Shown here piece after piece: positions 16,198 to 24,488 of a stretch of 64,000 bases of DNA. The position numbers and the translations under genes were made by a program. The DNA is from Acrocarpospora macrocephala (GTDB lineage Bacteria; Actinomycetota; Actinomycetes; Streptosporangiales; Streptosporangiaceae), in assembly GCF_009687865.1 (NCBI RefSeq), contig NZ_BLAE01000004.1:1-64000 (forward strand), given 5' to 3'. Every line of letters starts with the position of its first letter. The stretch's first letter is position 1. A model generated the notes under the pieces. It was not told the origin of the DNA and ran no database searches. It worked only from the letters and a program-made list of their open reading frames with translations.

Positions 16198-17226
16198 GTG
16201 CCGATCTTCGTGGCGCGTCTGCTCAGCCGGATCACGCTGCTGGGCAGCTGGTGGACACCCGTACTGGTGCTGACCGTGGTGTTCGTGACCAGCTGGCCGC
16301 TGATGGCCCTGGCCGAACCCGCGGGAAGCGAAATCGTCGAGCCGGGCAATTTCTGGTGGTATTTCGTGGTGACCTCGGCCACGGTCGGCTATGGGGACCT
16401 CTATCCGGAATCAGCCGCCGGGCACGTCGTCGGGGCGTACGTGATCGTGGGCGGGATCGCCACGCTGACCACGGTCTTCACCCGGCTGGCCGCCCGCCTG
16501 GAGCAGGCCAAGGGACGCAGGATGCAAGGAGCCATCACGGTGGATACATCAGGTCACATCGTGCTGCTCGGCTACACGCCCGGGCGGACCGAGCACATCG
16601 TGGACGAACTCATCGCCGATGGCACAACCCGGGTCGTGCTCTGCGCCTGGGACGAGGTCGGCGCGCACCCGATGCCCGACCGCGATGTGGAGTTCGTCCG
16701 AGGCGACCTGACCGACGCGGGAGTGCTCCGGCGCGCCGGCGTCCACCGGGCGTACAGCGTGCTGGTAGACGCCCGCGACGACAACGAGGCCCTGACCGTG
16801 GCGATCACCGCCGACCACGTCGCGACGGACGCCCACCTGGTCGTCGCCCTCCGCGACATCGCCCGGGTCCGCCACCTCCGCTACGTCGACGAAAACCTCC
16901 GCTGCGTCCAGTGGCACACCCCCCACATGATCACCGAAGAACTCAAAGACCCAGGCATCACCGAGATCTACACCCAACTGATGACCCACGGCGGCGCCGA
17001 CACCTATTCAGTACGCCTACCGGAATCCCTCGGCCCGATCTCGGTGGACAAATGCCAGACCACCCTCGGCAGACAACACGGCGCAACCCTCCTCGCCGCC
17101 CACACCGGCGAACAACTCCTGGTCAACCCCAGCTGGCAAGCCGAACTCCCACCCGGAGCCGTCCTGTACTACGTCGGCTCCCACCGACTGACCCCAGAAC
17201 AGGTCGCCGAAACCCTCCGGACCTAA
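16198..17226 (+). CDS. Two-TM potassium channel with TrkA-N (RCK) domain
   Basis: The 342-residue product has a first membrane helix (LLGSWWTPVLVLTVVFVTSW), a pore loop with the selectivity filter TVGYGD at residues 62-67, and a second helix (VVGAYVIVGGIATLTTVFT). A Rossmann RCK/TrkA-N domain follows (HIVLLGYTPGRTEHIVDEL, VRGDLTDAGVLRRAGV), then a TrkA-C-like end. It would be a ligand-gated K+ channel in the plasma membrane. GTG at 16198 is selected because GGAGG (16189-16193) lies just upstream; an earlier GTG at 16186 overlaps that site. It stands alone between other genes. Confidence 0.9.
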   Translation: MPIFVARLLSRITLLGSWWTPVLVLTVVFVTSWPLMALAEPAGSEIVEPGNFWWYFVVTSATVGYGDLYPESAAGHVVGAYVIVGGIATLTTVFTRLAARLEQAKGRRMQGAITVDTSGHIVLLGYTPGRTEHIVDELIADGTTRVVLCAWDEVGAHPMPDRDVEFVRGDLTDAGVLRRAGVHRAYSVLVDARDDNEALTVAITADHVATDAHLVVALRDIARVRHLRYVDENLRCVQWHTPHMITEELKDPGITEIYTQLMTHGGADTYSVRLPESLGPISVDKCQTTLGRQHGATLLAAHTGEQLLVNPSWQAELPPGAVLYYVGSHRLTPEQVAETLRT

Positions 17227-17271
17227 ACCAGCCACCCAACGATCCAGATATCCAGGCCCCCAACGCACCGC

Positions 17272-17883
17272 TCAGATGCCGACGGCGATGCTCACTCCGA
17301 GCACGACCAGCACAGCGCCCGAGAGCGCGCCGATGCCGCGCTGCATCCATGGCCGGGTGACCAGCGAACGGCCGCGCGCGACCAGCATCACGAAGAGCAG
17401 GTACCAGGCGGCGGTGACCGCCGACCAGATCAGACCGAGCGCGACCGTCGAGGCGAACGAGGGGTCCGCGCCCACGAAGCGCGGCAGTAGCGAGAGCGCG
17501 AAGACGCCGGCCTTCGGGTTGCCGAGGTTGGTGGCCAGCCCCGCCAGGTAGGCGTGCCGGCGGTCCGCGCCTCCCGCTCGATCGGTGGTGGGGAGCGCGG
17601 GCGTCGAGCGGGTCGCCGACCAGAGCGTGCGGAGTCCGACGTACGCCAGGAAGGCTCCGCCGAGGGCAAGCAGCACGCGGTACGCGAGCGGGTTGGCGAG
17701 CACGACCGCGGAGACACCCGCGGCCGCCGCGGTCGCCCAGAGGACGAGGCCGGTGGCGGTGCCACCGATAGTCGCGACCGCGACCCCGGGACCGTGCAGC
17801 AGCGTCTGCCGCAGCATCAGCGCCTGCCCGACGCCCGGGAGCATGGCGAGCAGCCAGGTGGTGACGACGAAGGTGACGAGCAC
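17272..17883 (-). CDS. LysE/RhtB-family amino acid exporter
   Basis: The 203-residue product has six predicted membrane segments and the LysE opening pattern, here LLAMLPGVGQALMLRQTLLHGPG. YRVLLALGGAFLAYVGLRTLW and GLATNLGNPKAGVFALSLLP (the conserved NPKA motif) confirm the family. It should export amino acids or homoserine-lactone-like compounds. The GTG start at 17883 has GAGGAGGA directly upstream. It is divergent from a LysR-type regulator with 72 bases between, the classic LysE/LysG arrangement in which the regulator senses the exported amino acid. Confidence 0.9.
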   Translation of the reverse strand: MLVTFVVTTWLLAMLPGVGQALMLRQTLLHGPGVAVATIGGTATGLVLWATAAAAGVSAVVLANPLAYRVLLALGGAFLAYVGLRTLWSATRSTPALPTTDRAGGADRRHAYLAGLATNLGNPKAGVFALSLLPRFVGADPSFASTVALGLIWSAVTAAWYLLFVMLVARGRSLVTRPWMQRGIGALSGAVLVVLGVSIAVGI

Positions 17884-17955
17884 GGGGTCCTCCTCGGGGG
17901 TGTCTCTGTCCCGAGGGTCGCTCGCCGTACGGCCTGAAGAAAATCAAGCACTCCT

Positions 17956-19005
17956 GTGTTTGAATTAAAGATTGTGAAGGGTGATCTGGCCGAGCACCTG
18001 CGGCTGCTGGCGTTGATCGAGGAGCACGGCACGCTGGCGGCGGCCAGCGACGTGCTCGAGCTGAGCCCCGCCGCGGTCACCCAGCGACTGGCCCGGGCCG
18101 AGGAGCTGTGGGGCGTCGCCCTCGTCGAGCGCGGACCACGCGGCGCCCACCTGACCCCCGCCGGCCAGGCGCTGGCCCGACACGGGTCCCGGATCGAGCG
18201 CGAGGTCGCCGAGGCCACCCATGCCTTCGCCGCGTACCGGCAGGGGCTGGTCCGGCGGCTGCGGGTGGGCGCGTTCCAGGCGGCGGCGCTGCACCTGCTG
18301 CCGCCGGCGATGACCGCGCTGCGGCACCGGGTCCCGGACGTCGACCTCTCCGCGATCGACCTGCAGTCCAGCGACGCGCTCGGCCTGGTGGCCGGGGGCG
18401 ACCTCGACCTCGCGGTGCTCGCGTCCTGGGACGTCCCGCCGGCGCCGGCCCCCGAGGTCGACGTGGTCACGCTGCTGGAGGATCCGATGGTGGTCGTCTT
18501 CGCCGACGACCACCGGCTCGCCGGCAGCCCGCGGCCGGTCGCGCTGGCGGACCTCGCCGAGGAGTCCTGGGTGGTGATCCGCGGCGGCACCGCGGCCCGC
18601 CACCAGTTCGACCGGGTCACCCACGAGGCCGGCTTCGACCCGCGGATCCGCTTCGAGACCGAGTCGTACGACGTCGCGCAGGCCCTCGTCGGAACGGGCT
18701 ACGGCGTCGCCCTGGTCTCCCGGATGGCGCTCCGCCCCGGCACCGCCCTGGCCCACCGCCCGCTCGCCGGGACCGGCGCGCACCGCACCATCCACGCGGC
18801 CACCCCGCACGGCGACCGGGCGACACCGCTGGCGGTCACGTTCCGCGACCTGCTCGCGGACGTCGCCCGGGACCTGGCCTCGGTACCCCTGTCGCATCTG
18901 ATCGTGGATAGTCGAACCGAGAGTGCTGGTCCGGCTGGTGAGCGTCGCGATATGCAAGGACGCCTCCGCTGGGCAGATCAGGCAGTGGGTGACAGCTGGC
19001 TGTAG
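17956..19005 (+). CDS. LysR-type transcriptional regulator, likely controls the divergent LysE exporter
   Basis: The 349-residue product has an N-terminal winged helix (LLALIEEHGTLAAASDVLEL then SPAAVTQRLARAEE) and a LysR substrate-binding domain from about residue 95. It lies 72 bases from the divergent LysE-type gene, which is its probable target. The last 40 residues (after SHLIVDS) extend beyond the usual LysR length and overlap the 3' end of the convergent SDR gene by 28 bases, so the tail may be a recent read-through. GTG at 17956 lacks a clear ribosome-binding site. Confidence 0.87.
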   Translation: MFELKIVKGDLAEHLRLLALIEEHGTLAAASDVLELSPAAVTQRLARAEELWGVALVERGPRGAHLTPAGQALARHGSRIEREVAEATHAFAAYRQGLVRRLRVGAFQAAALHLLPPAMTALRHRVPDVDLSAIDLQSSDALGLVAGGDLDLAVLASWDVPPAPAPEVDVVTLLEDPMVVVFADDHRLAGSPRPVALADLAEESWVVIRGGTAARHQFDRVTHEAGFDPRIRFETESYDVAQALVGTGYGVALVSRMALRPGTALAHRPLAGTGAHRTIHAATPHGDRATPLAVTFRDLLADVARDLASVPLSHLIVDSRTESAGPAGERRDMQGRLRWADQAVGDSWL

Positions 19006-19688
19006 AACTGGCTGGGGTCGTTGGCCAGGGTGGCTTTGATCATGGCGCTCCAGTCGTCGACGAGGACTTCGAGCTTGCCCGCCTCGGCACCGTCGAGCGC
19101 GGCCCGTGCGACATCGGCGGGATCGATCTTGTCTCCCTCGTAGCCGGCGGACAGGTCGGTGTCGGCGGCGCCCAGATGTACGGCGGTCACCAGGGTGCCC
19201 TGTCCGGCGAGTTCGAGGCGGATGCCGTTGGTCAGGCTCCACTGGGCCGCCTTGGCCGCGGCGTAGGCGTTGGATCCGTCGTAGGAGAACCATGACAGTG
19301 CGGACAGGACGTTCACGATCGTCCCGCCGCCGCCTGCCGCCAGGACGGGGGCGAAGGCGCGGACCACGCCCAGAGTGCCGTAGAAGTGCGTGTCCATCTC
19401 AAGCCTGATTTTCGCCATGTCCCCCGTGACCAGATTGGCGTCGGTCATGATGCCGGCGTTGTTGACCAGCAGCGTCACGTCGGACGCGGTGGCCGCCGCC
19501 GCGGCGATGGAGGCCGGATCGGTGATGTCCAGCCGCAGCGCTTCCACTCCGGGGATGTCGACGCTCTCGGGATTACGTGCGGCCGCGTACACCTTGGCCG
19601 CGCCCCGCTCGACCAGTTGTGCGGCGAAGTGCCGCCCGATGCCACGGCCCGCGCCGGTGACGAGTGCGACCGAGTTGGCGATCTTCAT
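18978..19688 (-). CDS. SDR-family NAD(P)-dependent oxidoreductase
   Basis: The 236-residue product is a classical short-chain dehydrogenase. TGAGRGIGRHFAAQL (residues 11-25) binds the cofactor, NNAGIM (76-81) stabilises the core, and Tyr142 and Lys146 in NAYAAAKAAQ form the YxxxK pair, with serine at 129 or 132. The absence of an acidic residue after the second strand together with AAARNP suggests NADP preference. It is divergent from a MerR regulator and carries a MerR-style promoter (19746-19777), so it is probably induced by the ligand of that regulator. The substrate is unknown. Confidence 0.9.
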   Translation of the reverse strand: MKIANSVALVTGAGRGIGRHFAAQLVERGAAKVYAAARNPESVDIPGVEALRLDITDPASIAAAAATASDVTLLVNNAGIMTDANLVTGDMAKIRLEMDTHFYGTLGVVRAFAPVLAAGGGGTIVNVLSALSWFSYDGSNAYAAAKAAQWSLTNGIRLELAGQGTLVTAVHLGAADTDLSAGYEGDKIDPADVARAALDGAEAGKLEVLVDDWSAMIKATLANDPSQFYSQLSPTA

Positions 19689-19745
19689 ACGTGGGGCCCT
19701 TCGTTCAGGAGTGCCTCGGATGCTCGGCGAGCACCCGCGCCGACT

Positions 19746-19777
19746 ACGCTAGAAGCTGACGCTGACGTCAGGTGCAA
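19746..19777 (-). promoter_or_regulatory. MerR-type promoter with operator palindrome for the SDR gene
   Basis: Reading on the minus strand, TTGCAC (19777-19772) and TAGCGT (19751-19746) are separated by 20 bases rather than 17. The spacer contains CTGACG-N4-CGTCAG (19756-19771), a perfect inverted repeat. An over-long spacer holding the operator is the signature of MerR-family activation by DNA distortion, and a MerR gene starts 32 bases away on the other strand. Confidence 0.6.
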
Positions 19778-19808
19778 GTCATGCGGCGTCTCGAACGAGG
19801 AGGCACTG

Positions 19809-20177
19809 GTGCGGATCGGCGAGGTCGCCGCGCAGGCTGGGGTGAGCGTCAGGGCCCTGCGCTACTACGAGGAGCAGCACCTGCTCGATGCGACGCGTAG
19901 CTCCGGCGGGCAACGGCAGTACCCGGACACCGCGGTCGAACGCGTCAAACTGATCCAGCAGCTCTACGCCGCGGGCCTCCCGAGCAGAACCATCCGCGAG
20001 GTGTTGCCCTGCGTCGCCTCGGGCGAGGTGACTCCAGCGCTGCTGAAACGGCTGGCCGCAGAGCGTGCCCGCATTGATCAGCAGGTCAGGGAACTTCTAA
20101 GCGTGCGCGACAGACTCGACGACGTGATCGCCACGGCAGAAAAACCTGGCCCTGGCTGCACTCACGTGGACGCCTGA
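19809..20177 (+). CDS. MerR-family transcriptional regulator
   Basis: The 122-residue product starts MRIGEVAAQAGVSVRALRYY, the MerR winged-helix signature, then EEQHLLDATRSSGGQRQY. A coiled-coil dimerisation helix follows (about residues 75-110), and the tail contains a single cysteine in GPGCTHVDA. No metal-site cysteine cluster is present, so an organic or redox ligand is more likely than a metal. GTG at 19809 is supported by GAGGAGG just upstream. It probably controls the divergent SDR gene and itself through the palindrome at 19756-19771. Confidence 0.9.
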   Translation: MRIGEVAAQAGVSVRALRYYEEQHLLDATRSSGGQRQYPDTAVERVKLIQQLYAAGLPSRTIREVLPCVASGEVTPALLKRLAAERARIDQQVRELLSVRDRLDDVIATAEKPGPGCTHVDA

Positions 20178-20349
20178 ACACTCGTCCTACCCCGCCGCTT
20201 CGTAGCTTGTCACGAACACACTCGGTCGACGCCCACGTCGCGGCGGTGCTCGCGGCCCCGACCGCGGCCGAGGTGAGGGCGGCCCTCGCCAGCGCGACCG
20301 CCCGCCCCGCCTGACATCCATCCGAGCGTCACGGCCATAAGATTGCCCT

Positions 20350-20901
20350 GTGATCCCCGCGAACGAGCAGAACCCGGTCAGCCCCGCCGACCTGGACTTC
20401 TGGTCGTTCGTGGCGTTGGCCAACCGCAAGCTGGCCACCGAGTACGGGTTCGCCCACCAGCTGGCCACCCAAGTGCTGATCACACTCAACCGGGCGTCGG
20501 ACCTGGTGACCTACGACCTGGAGGCGTCGGTGCACCGGCCGCGCGGCCGGTCGTGGTCGGCGTTCCGGCTGCTGTTCGTGATCTGGCTGGCCGGCCCGAT
20601 GGAACCTAGCACGGCGGCCCGATTGACGGGGATGAGCCGGGCGGCCGTGTCGAACCTGACCAAGACGTTGATCGGCGACGGCCTGCTGGCGCGCACCGCG
20701 GCCGAGCGCGACGGCCGCTCGGTCACGCTGTCGCTGACCGACGCCGGGCAGGCCGAGATGGTCGACGTGTTCCGCGAGCACAACGAGCGCGAGTTCGAGT
20801 GGGCCGACGCGCTGACCGAGGCCGAGCAGCGCACGCTCATCTCGCTGCTGGACAAGCTGATCACGGCGGAGCGTGCCATCGAGGTCCGCGGGCGGGCGTA
20901 G
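20350..20901 (+). CDS. MarR-family regulator next to homogentisate genes
   Basis: The 183-residue product has a winged-helix core: SWSAFRLLFVIWLAGPM, then TAARLTGMSRAAVSNLTKTL as recognition helix and RDGRSVTLSLTDAG as the wing. A longer-than-usual N-terminal helix (SFVALANRKLATEYGFA) would form the dimer. It lies 158 bases upstream of hmgA on the same strand. MarR or IclR regulators commonly repress homogentisate genes, so control of hmgA-X-fahA is a reasonable inference. GTG at 20350 is the start; no strong ribosome-binding site is visible. Confidence 0.85.
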   Translation: MIPANEQNPVSPADLDFWSFVALANRKLATEYGFAHQLATQVLITLNRASDLVTYDLEASVHRPRGRSWSAFRLLFVIWLAGPMEPSTAARLTGMSRAAVSNLTKTLIGDGLLARTAAERDGRSVTLSLTDAGQAEMVDVFREHNEREFEWADALTEAEQRTLISLLDKLITAERAIEVRGRA

Positions 20902-21020
20902 GACGCGATCCGCGTCACCACCCTCCCGCGCCCGAGGCCTGCCAGCGCGCGGGCCGGGGAGCCGCATGCGTCCGAGCTCTTTCGCTCAGTGCCGCTGCGC
21001 GCTACGCTGGCCATCGAAAT

Positions 21021-21036
21021 AGTTAACGCTTTAATC
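21021..21036. promoter_or_regulatory. Imperfect palindrome upstream of hmgA, candidate MarR operator
   Basis: AGTTAA-N4-TTAATC has its four inner positions per arm complementary and lies in the only AT-rich patch between the MarR gene and hmgA. It ends 24 bases before the hmgA ATG. The position and form fit a MarR-type site, but symmetry is weak. Confidence 0.35.
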
Positions 21037-21059
21037 AGTTCTTGCGAGGAGGTGACGAT

Positions 21060-22256
21060 ATGGCGTACTACCGCTCCGTGGGCTCCGTCCCGCACAAGCG
21101 GCACACCCAGCACCGCACGCCCGAGGGCGGCCTCTACGCCGAGGAGCTGATGGGCGAGGAGGGGTTCTCGGCCGACTCGTCGCTGCTCTACCATGCGGGC
21201 ATCCCATCGGCGATCATCGACGCCACGCTGTGGGAGCTGCCCGACCAGACGCTGACGGAGAACCGTCCGCTGATCCCGCGCCACCTCAGGCTGCACGCGT
21301 TGACGAGCGACGACTGGAAGGCCGTCGATGTGGTCACCGGGCGGCGCCTGGTGCTGGGCAACGCCGACGTCCGCATCTCCTACGTCGCGGCGGGCGAGTC
21401 CTCGCCGCTGTACCGCAACGCGATCGGCGACGAGTGCGTGTACATCGAGTCGGGCACGGCGACGGTAGAGACGGTGTTCGGCACGCTGCAGGCGGCGCAG
21501 GGCGACTACGTGATGCTGCCGCGGGCCACCACCCACCGGTGGCTGCCGGTCGGCGACGAACCGCTGCGGGCGTACGTGATCGAGGCCAACTCGCACATCG
21601 CGCCGCCGAAGCGCTACTTGTCGCGGTACGGCCAACTGCTGGAGCACGCCCCGTACTGCGAGCGCGACCTACACGGGCCGACCGAGCCGCTCGTGGTGGC
21701 GGGCAATGACGTGGAGGTGCTGGTGAAGCACCGCGGGTCGCGTGGGGTCACCGGTACCCGCTACGTGTGCCCGACACACCCGTTCGACGTGGTGGGCTGG
21801 GACGGTTGCCTGTATCCGTACACGTTCAACGTGGCCGACTTCGAGCCGATCACCGGGCGGGTGCACCAGCCGCCGCCCGCGCACCAGGTATTCGAGGGCC
21901 ACAACTTCGTGATCTGCAACTTCGTGCCACGCAAGGTCGACTATCACCCGCTGGCGGTCCCGGTGCCGTACTACCATGCCAACGTCGACTCCGACGAGGT
22001 CATGTTCTACTGCGGCGGCGACTACGAGGCCCGCAAGGGCTCGGGGATCGCGCAGGGCTCGATCAGCCTGCACCCCGGCGGGCACTCGCACGGGCCGCAG
22101 CCGGGCGCGGTGGAGCGGTCGCTGGGCATCGAGTTCTTCGACGAGCTGGCCGTCATGGTCGATACGTTCCGCCCGCTGGAGCTGGGTGAGGGCGGGCTGG
22201 CCGCCGAGGACCCCGCGTACGCCTGGACGTGGGCGGGCCGGGGGCCCGCGTCGTGA
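21060..22256 (+). CDS. hmgA: Homogentisate 1,2-dioxygenase
   Basis: The 398-residue product opens the aromatic ring of homogentisate to maleylacetoacetate with an Fe(II) centre. Cupin-fold signatures are present: GDECVYIESGTATVETVFGT, YVMLPRATTHRW, HPFDVVGWDGCLYPYTFN, EVMFYCGGDYEARKG and SLHPGGHSHGPQPG, the last two carrying metal-ligand Glu and His. ATG at 21060 follows GAGGAGG at good spacing; the family begins MAYYRSVGSVP. The product GTGA overlap at 22253 couples it to the next gene. It is the first enzyme of the tyrosine/phenylalanine catabolic operon here. Confidence 0.96.
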   Translation: MAYYRSVGSVPHKRHTQHRTPEGGLYAEELMGEEGFSADSSLLYHAGIPSAIIDATLWELPDQTLTENRPLIPRHLRLHALTSDDWKAVDVVTGRRLVLGNADVRISYVAAGESSPLYRNAIGDECVYIESGTATVETVFGTLQAAQGDYVMLPRATTHRWLPVGDEPLRAYVIEANSHIAPPKRYLSRYGQLLEHAPYCERDLHGPTEPLVVAGNDVEVLVKHRGSRGVTGTRYVCPTHPFDVVGWDGCLYPYTFNVADFEPITGRVHQPPPAHQVFEGHNFVICNFVPRKVDYHPLAVPVPYYHANVDSDEVMFYCGGDYEARKGSGIAQGSISLHPGGHSHGPQPGAVERSLGIEFFDELAVMVDTFRPLELGEGGLAAEDPAYAWTWAGRGPAS

Positions 22257-23218
22257 CGGGCGCGCCGGCGCCGGGGCGCATCCCGGCCGTCGTCGCGGGG
22301 CTGTGCGACGACGCGGCGATCTTCCCGCCGGGGCTGGCCCCGCTGCCCGCCGCGGTGCGGGCCCACGACGCCGCGGCAAGGGAGTGGTACGCGCCGCTGG
22401 TCGGCCCCCTCGTCATCGGCGCGGCCGCGGTGCCGTCGCTGCCGCCGCTCGTGGCCGGGCGGGCCGAGCCCCTACCGGTGTCGGTGACGTTCCCGGCCGG
22501 CCCGGGCATGGTCGCCGAGGTGCTCGCGGCGCTGGCCGGGATGCCCGTGGCCGTGCGCGCGATCGAGGTCGCCGTGCCCGACACGGCGACGGTAACCGAC
22601 TTCCTCGCCGCGCTCGCCACCGCCGTGTCCGCCGAGGACCGACGCGACACCGCCGGCACCCCGCCCGATGACATCGAGGCCGGCGACCGCCCCACCCCCG
22701 CTGCGACCCGGCCGGCCCGTGGCGTCGACGTCTACGTGGAGATCCCCCGCGACGAGCGCGGCCCGCAGTTGCTCGCGGCCCTGCCGCCGGGCTACCGCGC
22801 CAAGTTCCGCACCGGCGGCGTGCGCGCCGACCTCTACCCGGACGAGGTCGAGCTGGGCCGTTCGGTCGCCGCCGCCGTCGCGGCAGGGGTGCCGTTCAAG
22901 GCCACGGCCGGGCTGCACCACGCGGTGCGCAACACCGACCCGGCCACCGGCTTCGAACAGCACGGCTTCCTCAACCTGCTGCTCGCCACCGACACGCTCG
23001 CCCGCGGCGGCAGCGAGGCCGACGCCGACGCGCTTCTCGCCGAACGCGACGGCGCCACCGTCGCCGGACTGATCGTCGGCCTGGACGCGGAGGTGCGGTG
23101 GCGGTTCGTCTCGTTCGGCACCTGCAGCATCACCGACCCCGTCTCCGAACTGGTCGAGCTGGGCGTCCTCACCGCCCCTGCCGCGACCGGCCCGATCGTG
23201 CCAGGAGCACCCCGATGA
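22253..23218 (+). CDS. Uncharacterised conserved protein between hmgA and fahA
   Basis: The 321-residue product begins with GTG at 22253, overlapping the hmgA stop, and its TGA overlaps the fahA ATG, so it is translationally coupled to both. I recognise no characterised enzyme family. Distinctive stretches are LCDDAAIFPPGLAPLP near the N-terminus, then VDVYVEIPRD, YRAKFRTGG, PFKATAGLHHAVR, HGFLNLLLATDTLA and RWRFVSFGTCSI. Alternating hydrophobic strands ending in charged loops (VEIP, KFRTGG, FKATAGLHH) look like a TIM-barrel, with conserved Lys, Arg and His. The pathway needs maleylacetoacetate isomerase at exactly this step and none is otherwise encoded here, so that role is a hypothesis, not a demonstrated function. 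Confidence 0.85.
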   Translation: MTGAPAPGRIPAVVAGLCDDAAIFPPGLAPLPAAVRAHDAAAREWYAPLVGPLVIGAAAVPSLPPLVAGRAEPLPVSVTFPAGPGMVAEVLAALAGMPVAVRAIEVAVPDTATVTDFLAALATAVSAEDRRDTAGTPPDDIEAGDRPTPAATRPARGVDVYVEIPRDERGPQLLAALPPGYRAKFRTGGVRADLYPDEVELGRSVAAAVAAGVPFKATAGLHHAVRNTDPATGFEQHGFLNLLLATDTLARGGSEADADALLAERDGATVAGLIVGLDAEVRWRFVSFGTCSITDPVSELVELGVLTAPAATGPIVPGAPR

Positions 23219-24387
23219 CCACCGTCGACGTCCCGGCCGGATCGCCGTTCGGGCCGGAGAACCTGCCGTACGGCGTCTACTCCGTGGGAGGTGGCGCACC
23301 GCGCGTCGGCGTCCGGCTCGGCGACTCCGCCGTCGACCTCGCGGCGCTGCTCGGCGACGACGTGTTCGCCGCGCCCTCGCTCAACCCGTTCCTCGCGCAG
23401 GGCGCGGCCCGGTGGGCGGCGGTGCGCGCCGCGATCACCGAACGGGTTGCGGGGAAGGTGCCTGCCGCCGCGGTGCACCCGATCGGCGAGGTAGCGCTGC
23501 ACCTGCCGTTCGAGGTGGCCGACTACGTCGACTTCTACGCCTCGGAGCACCACGCCTCGAACCTGGGCAGGCTCTTCCGTCCCGGCTCGGAGCCGCTGAT
23601 GCCGAACTGGAAGCACCTGCCGGTGGGCTACCACGGCCGCTCGGGCACGGTCGTGGTGTCGGGCACCGACATCGTGCGGCCGTCGGGCCAGCGCAAGGCC
23701 CCCGACGCCGACGCACCGGCGTTCGGGCCGAGCGTGCGGCTCGACATCGAGGCCGAGCTAGGGTTCGTGGTCGGGGTCGGATCGCCAATCGGGACGTCGA
23801 TCCCGACGTCGGCGTTCGCCGAGCACGTGTTCGGCGCGTTCCTGGTCAACGACTGGTCGGCCCGCGACCTGCAGGCCTGGGAGTACGTGCCGCTGGGCCC
23901 GAACCTGGGCAAGAGCTTCGCCACCTCGGTCTCGCCGTGGATCGTGCCGCTGGCCGCACTGGAGGCCGCGCGCGTGCCGCTGCCGGGCCAGGACCCGCAA
24001 CCGCTGCCGTACCTGCGGGAACAGGAGCCGTGGGGCCTCGACATCGACCTGGTCGTGGAGTGGAACGGCGAGGAGGTCGCCCGGCCCTGTTACCGGGAGA
24101 TGTACTGGTCACCCGCGCAGATGCTCGCGCACATGACCGTCAACGGGGCCTCGGCGCGCACGGGCGACATGTTCGCCTCCGGCACCATCTCCGGCCCCGG
24201 CAAGCACGAGCGCGGCGCGTTCATCGAGCTGACCTGGGGCGGGAAGGAACCCGTCACGGTCAAGGGCGAGGAGCGCACCTTCCTCCTCGACGGCGACGAG
24301 GTGACCATCAGCGCCACCGCGCCGGGTCCGGACGGCACGACGATCGGCTTCGGCGAGGTGACCGGACGGATCCTCCCGGCGCGATAG
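23215..24387 (+). CDS. fahA: Fumarylacetoacetase
   Basis: The 390-residue length and motifs are those of true fumarylacetoacetase: an N-terminal SH3-like part (NLPYGVYSVG), then VADYVDFYASEHHASNLG, PVGYHGRSGTVVVSG, EAELGFVVGVG, NDWSARDLQAWEYVPLGP, and GTISGPGKHERGAFIELTW. It cleaves fumarylacetoacetate to fumarate and acetoacetate, ending tyrosine breakdown. The ATG overlaps the TGA of the preceding gene. It is distinct from the shorter FAH-family protein at 3793. Confidence 0.96.
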   Translation: MTTVDVPAGSPFGPENLPYGVYSVGGGAPRVGVRLGDSAVDLAALLGDDVFAAPSLNPFLAQGAARWAAVRAAITERVAGKVPAAAVHPIGEVALHLPFEVADYVDFYASEHHASNLGRLFRPGSEPLMPNWKHLPVGYHGRSGTVVVSGTDIVRPSGQRKAPDADAPAFGPSVRLDIEAELGFVVGVGSPIGTSIPTSAFAEHVFGAFLVNDWSARDLQAWEYVPLGPNLGKSFATSVSPWIVPLAALEAARVPLPGQDPQPLPYLREQEPWGLDIDLVVEWNGEEVARPCYREMYWSPAQMLAHMTVNGASARTGDMFASGTISGPGKHERGAFIELTWGGKEPVTVKGEERTFLLDGDEVTISATAPGPDGTTIGFGEVTGRILPAR

Positions 24388-24488
24388 CCCGGCCTGCCCC
24401 GCAGCTGGAGAACCGCAAGCAGGCAGACCGCCCGCCGCGACGCCCGTCCCGCTCTCCTTGAGGGCGAAGTATCCCGGCATACGGGCGA

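Noticed and set aside
14778-20177. Mixture of phosphotransferase, SDR, exporter and regulators considered as a biosynthetic gene cluster
   Set aside because: No scaffold-forming enzyme (PKS, NRPS, terpene synthase, lanthipeptide or radical-SAM gene) is present; genes are in separate units on both strands.
20196-20313. Short open segment ending in VLAAPTAAEVRAALASATARPA
   Set aside because: No start with ribosome-binding site and no recognisable relative; possibly a gene remnant between the MerR and MarR genes, not supportable as a feature.
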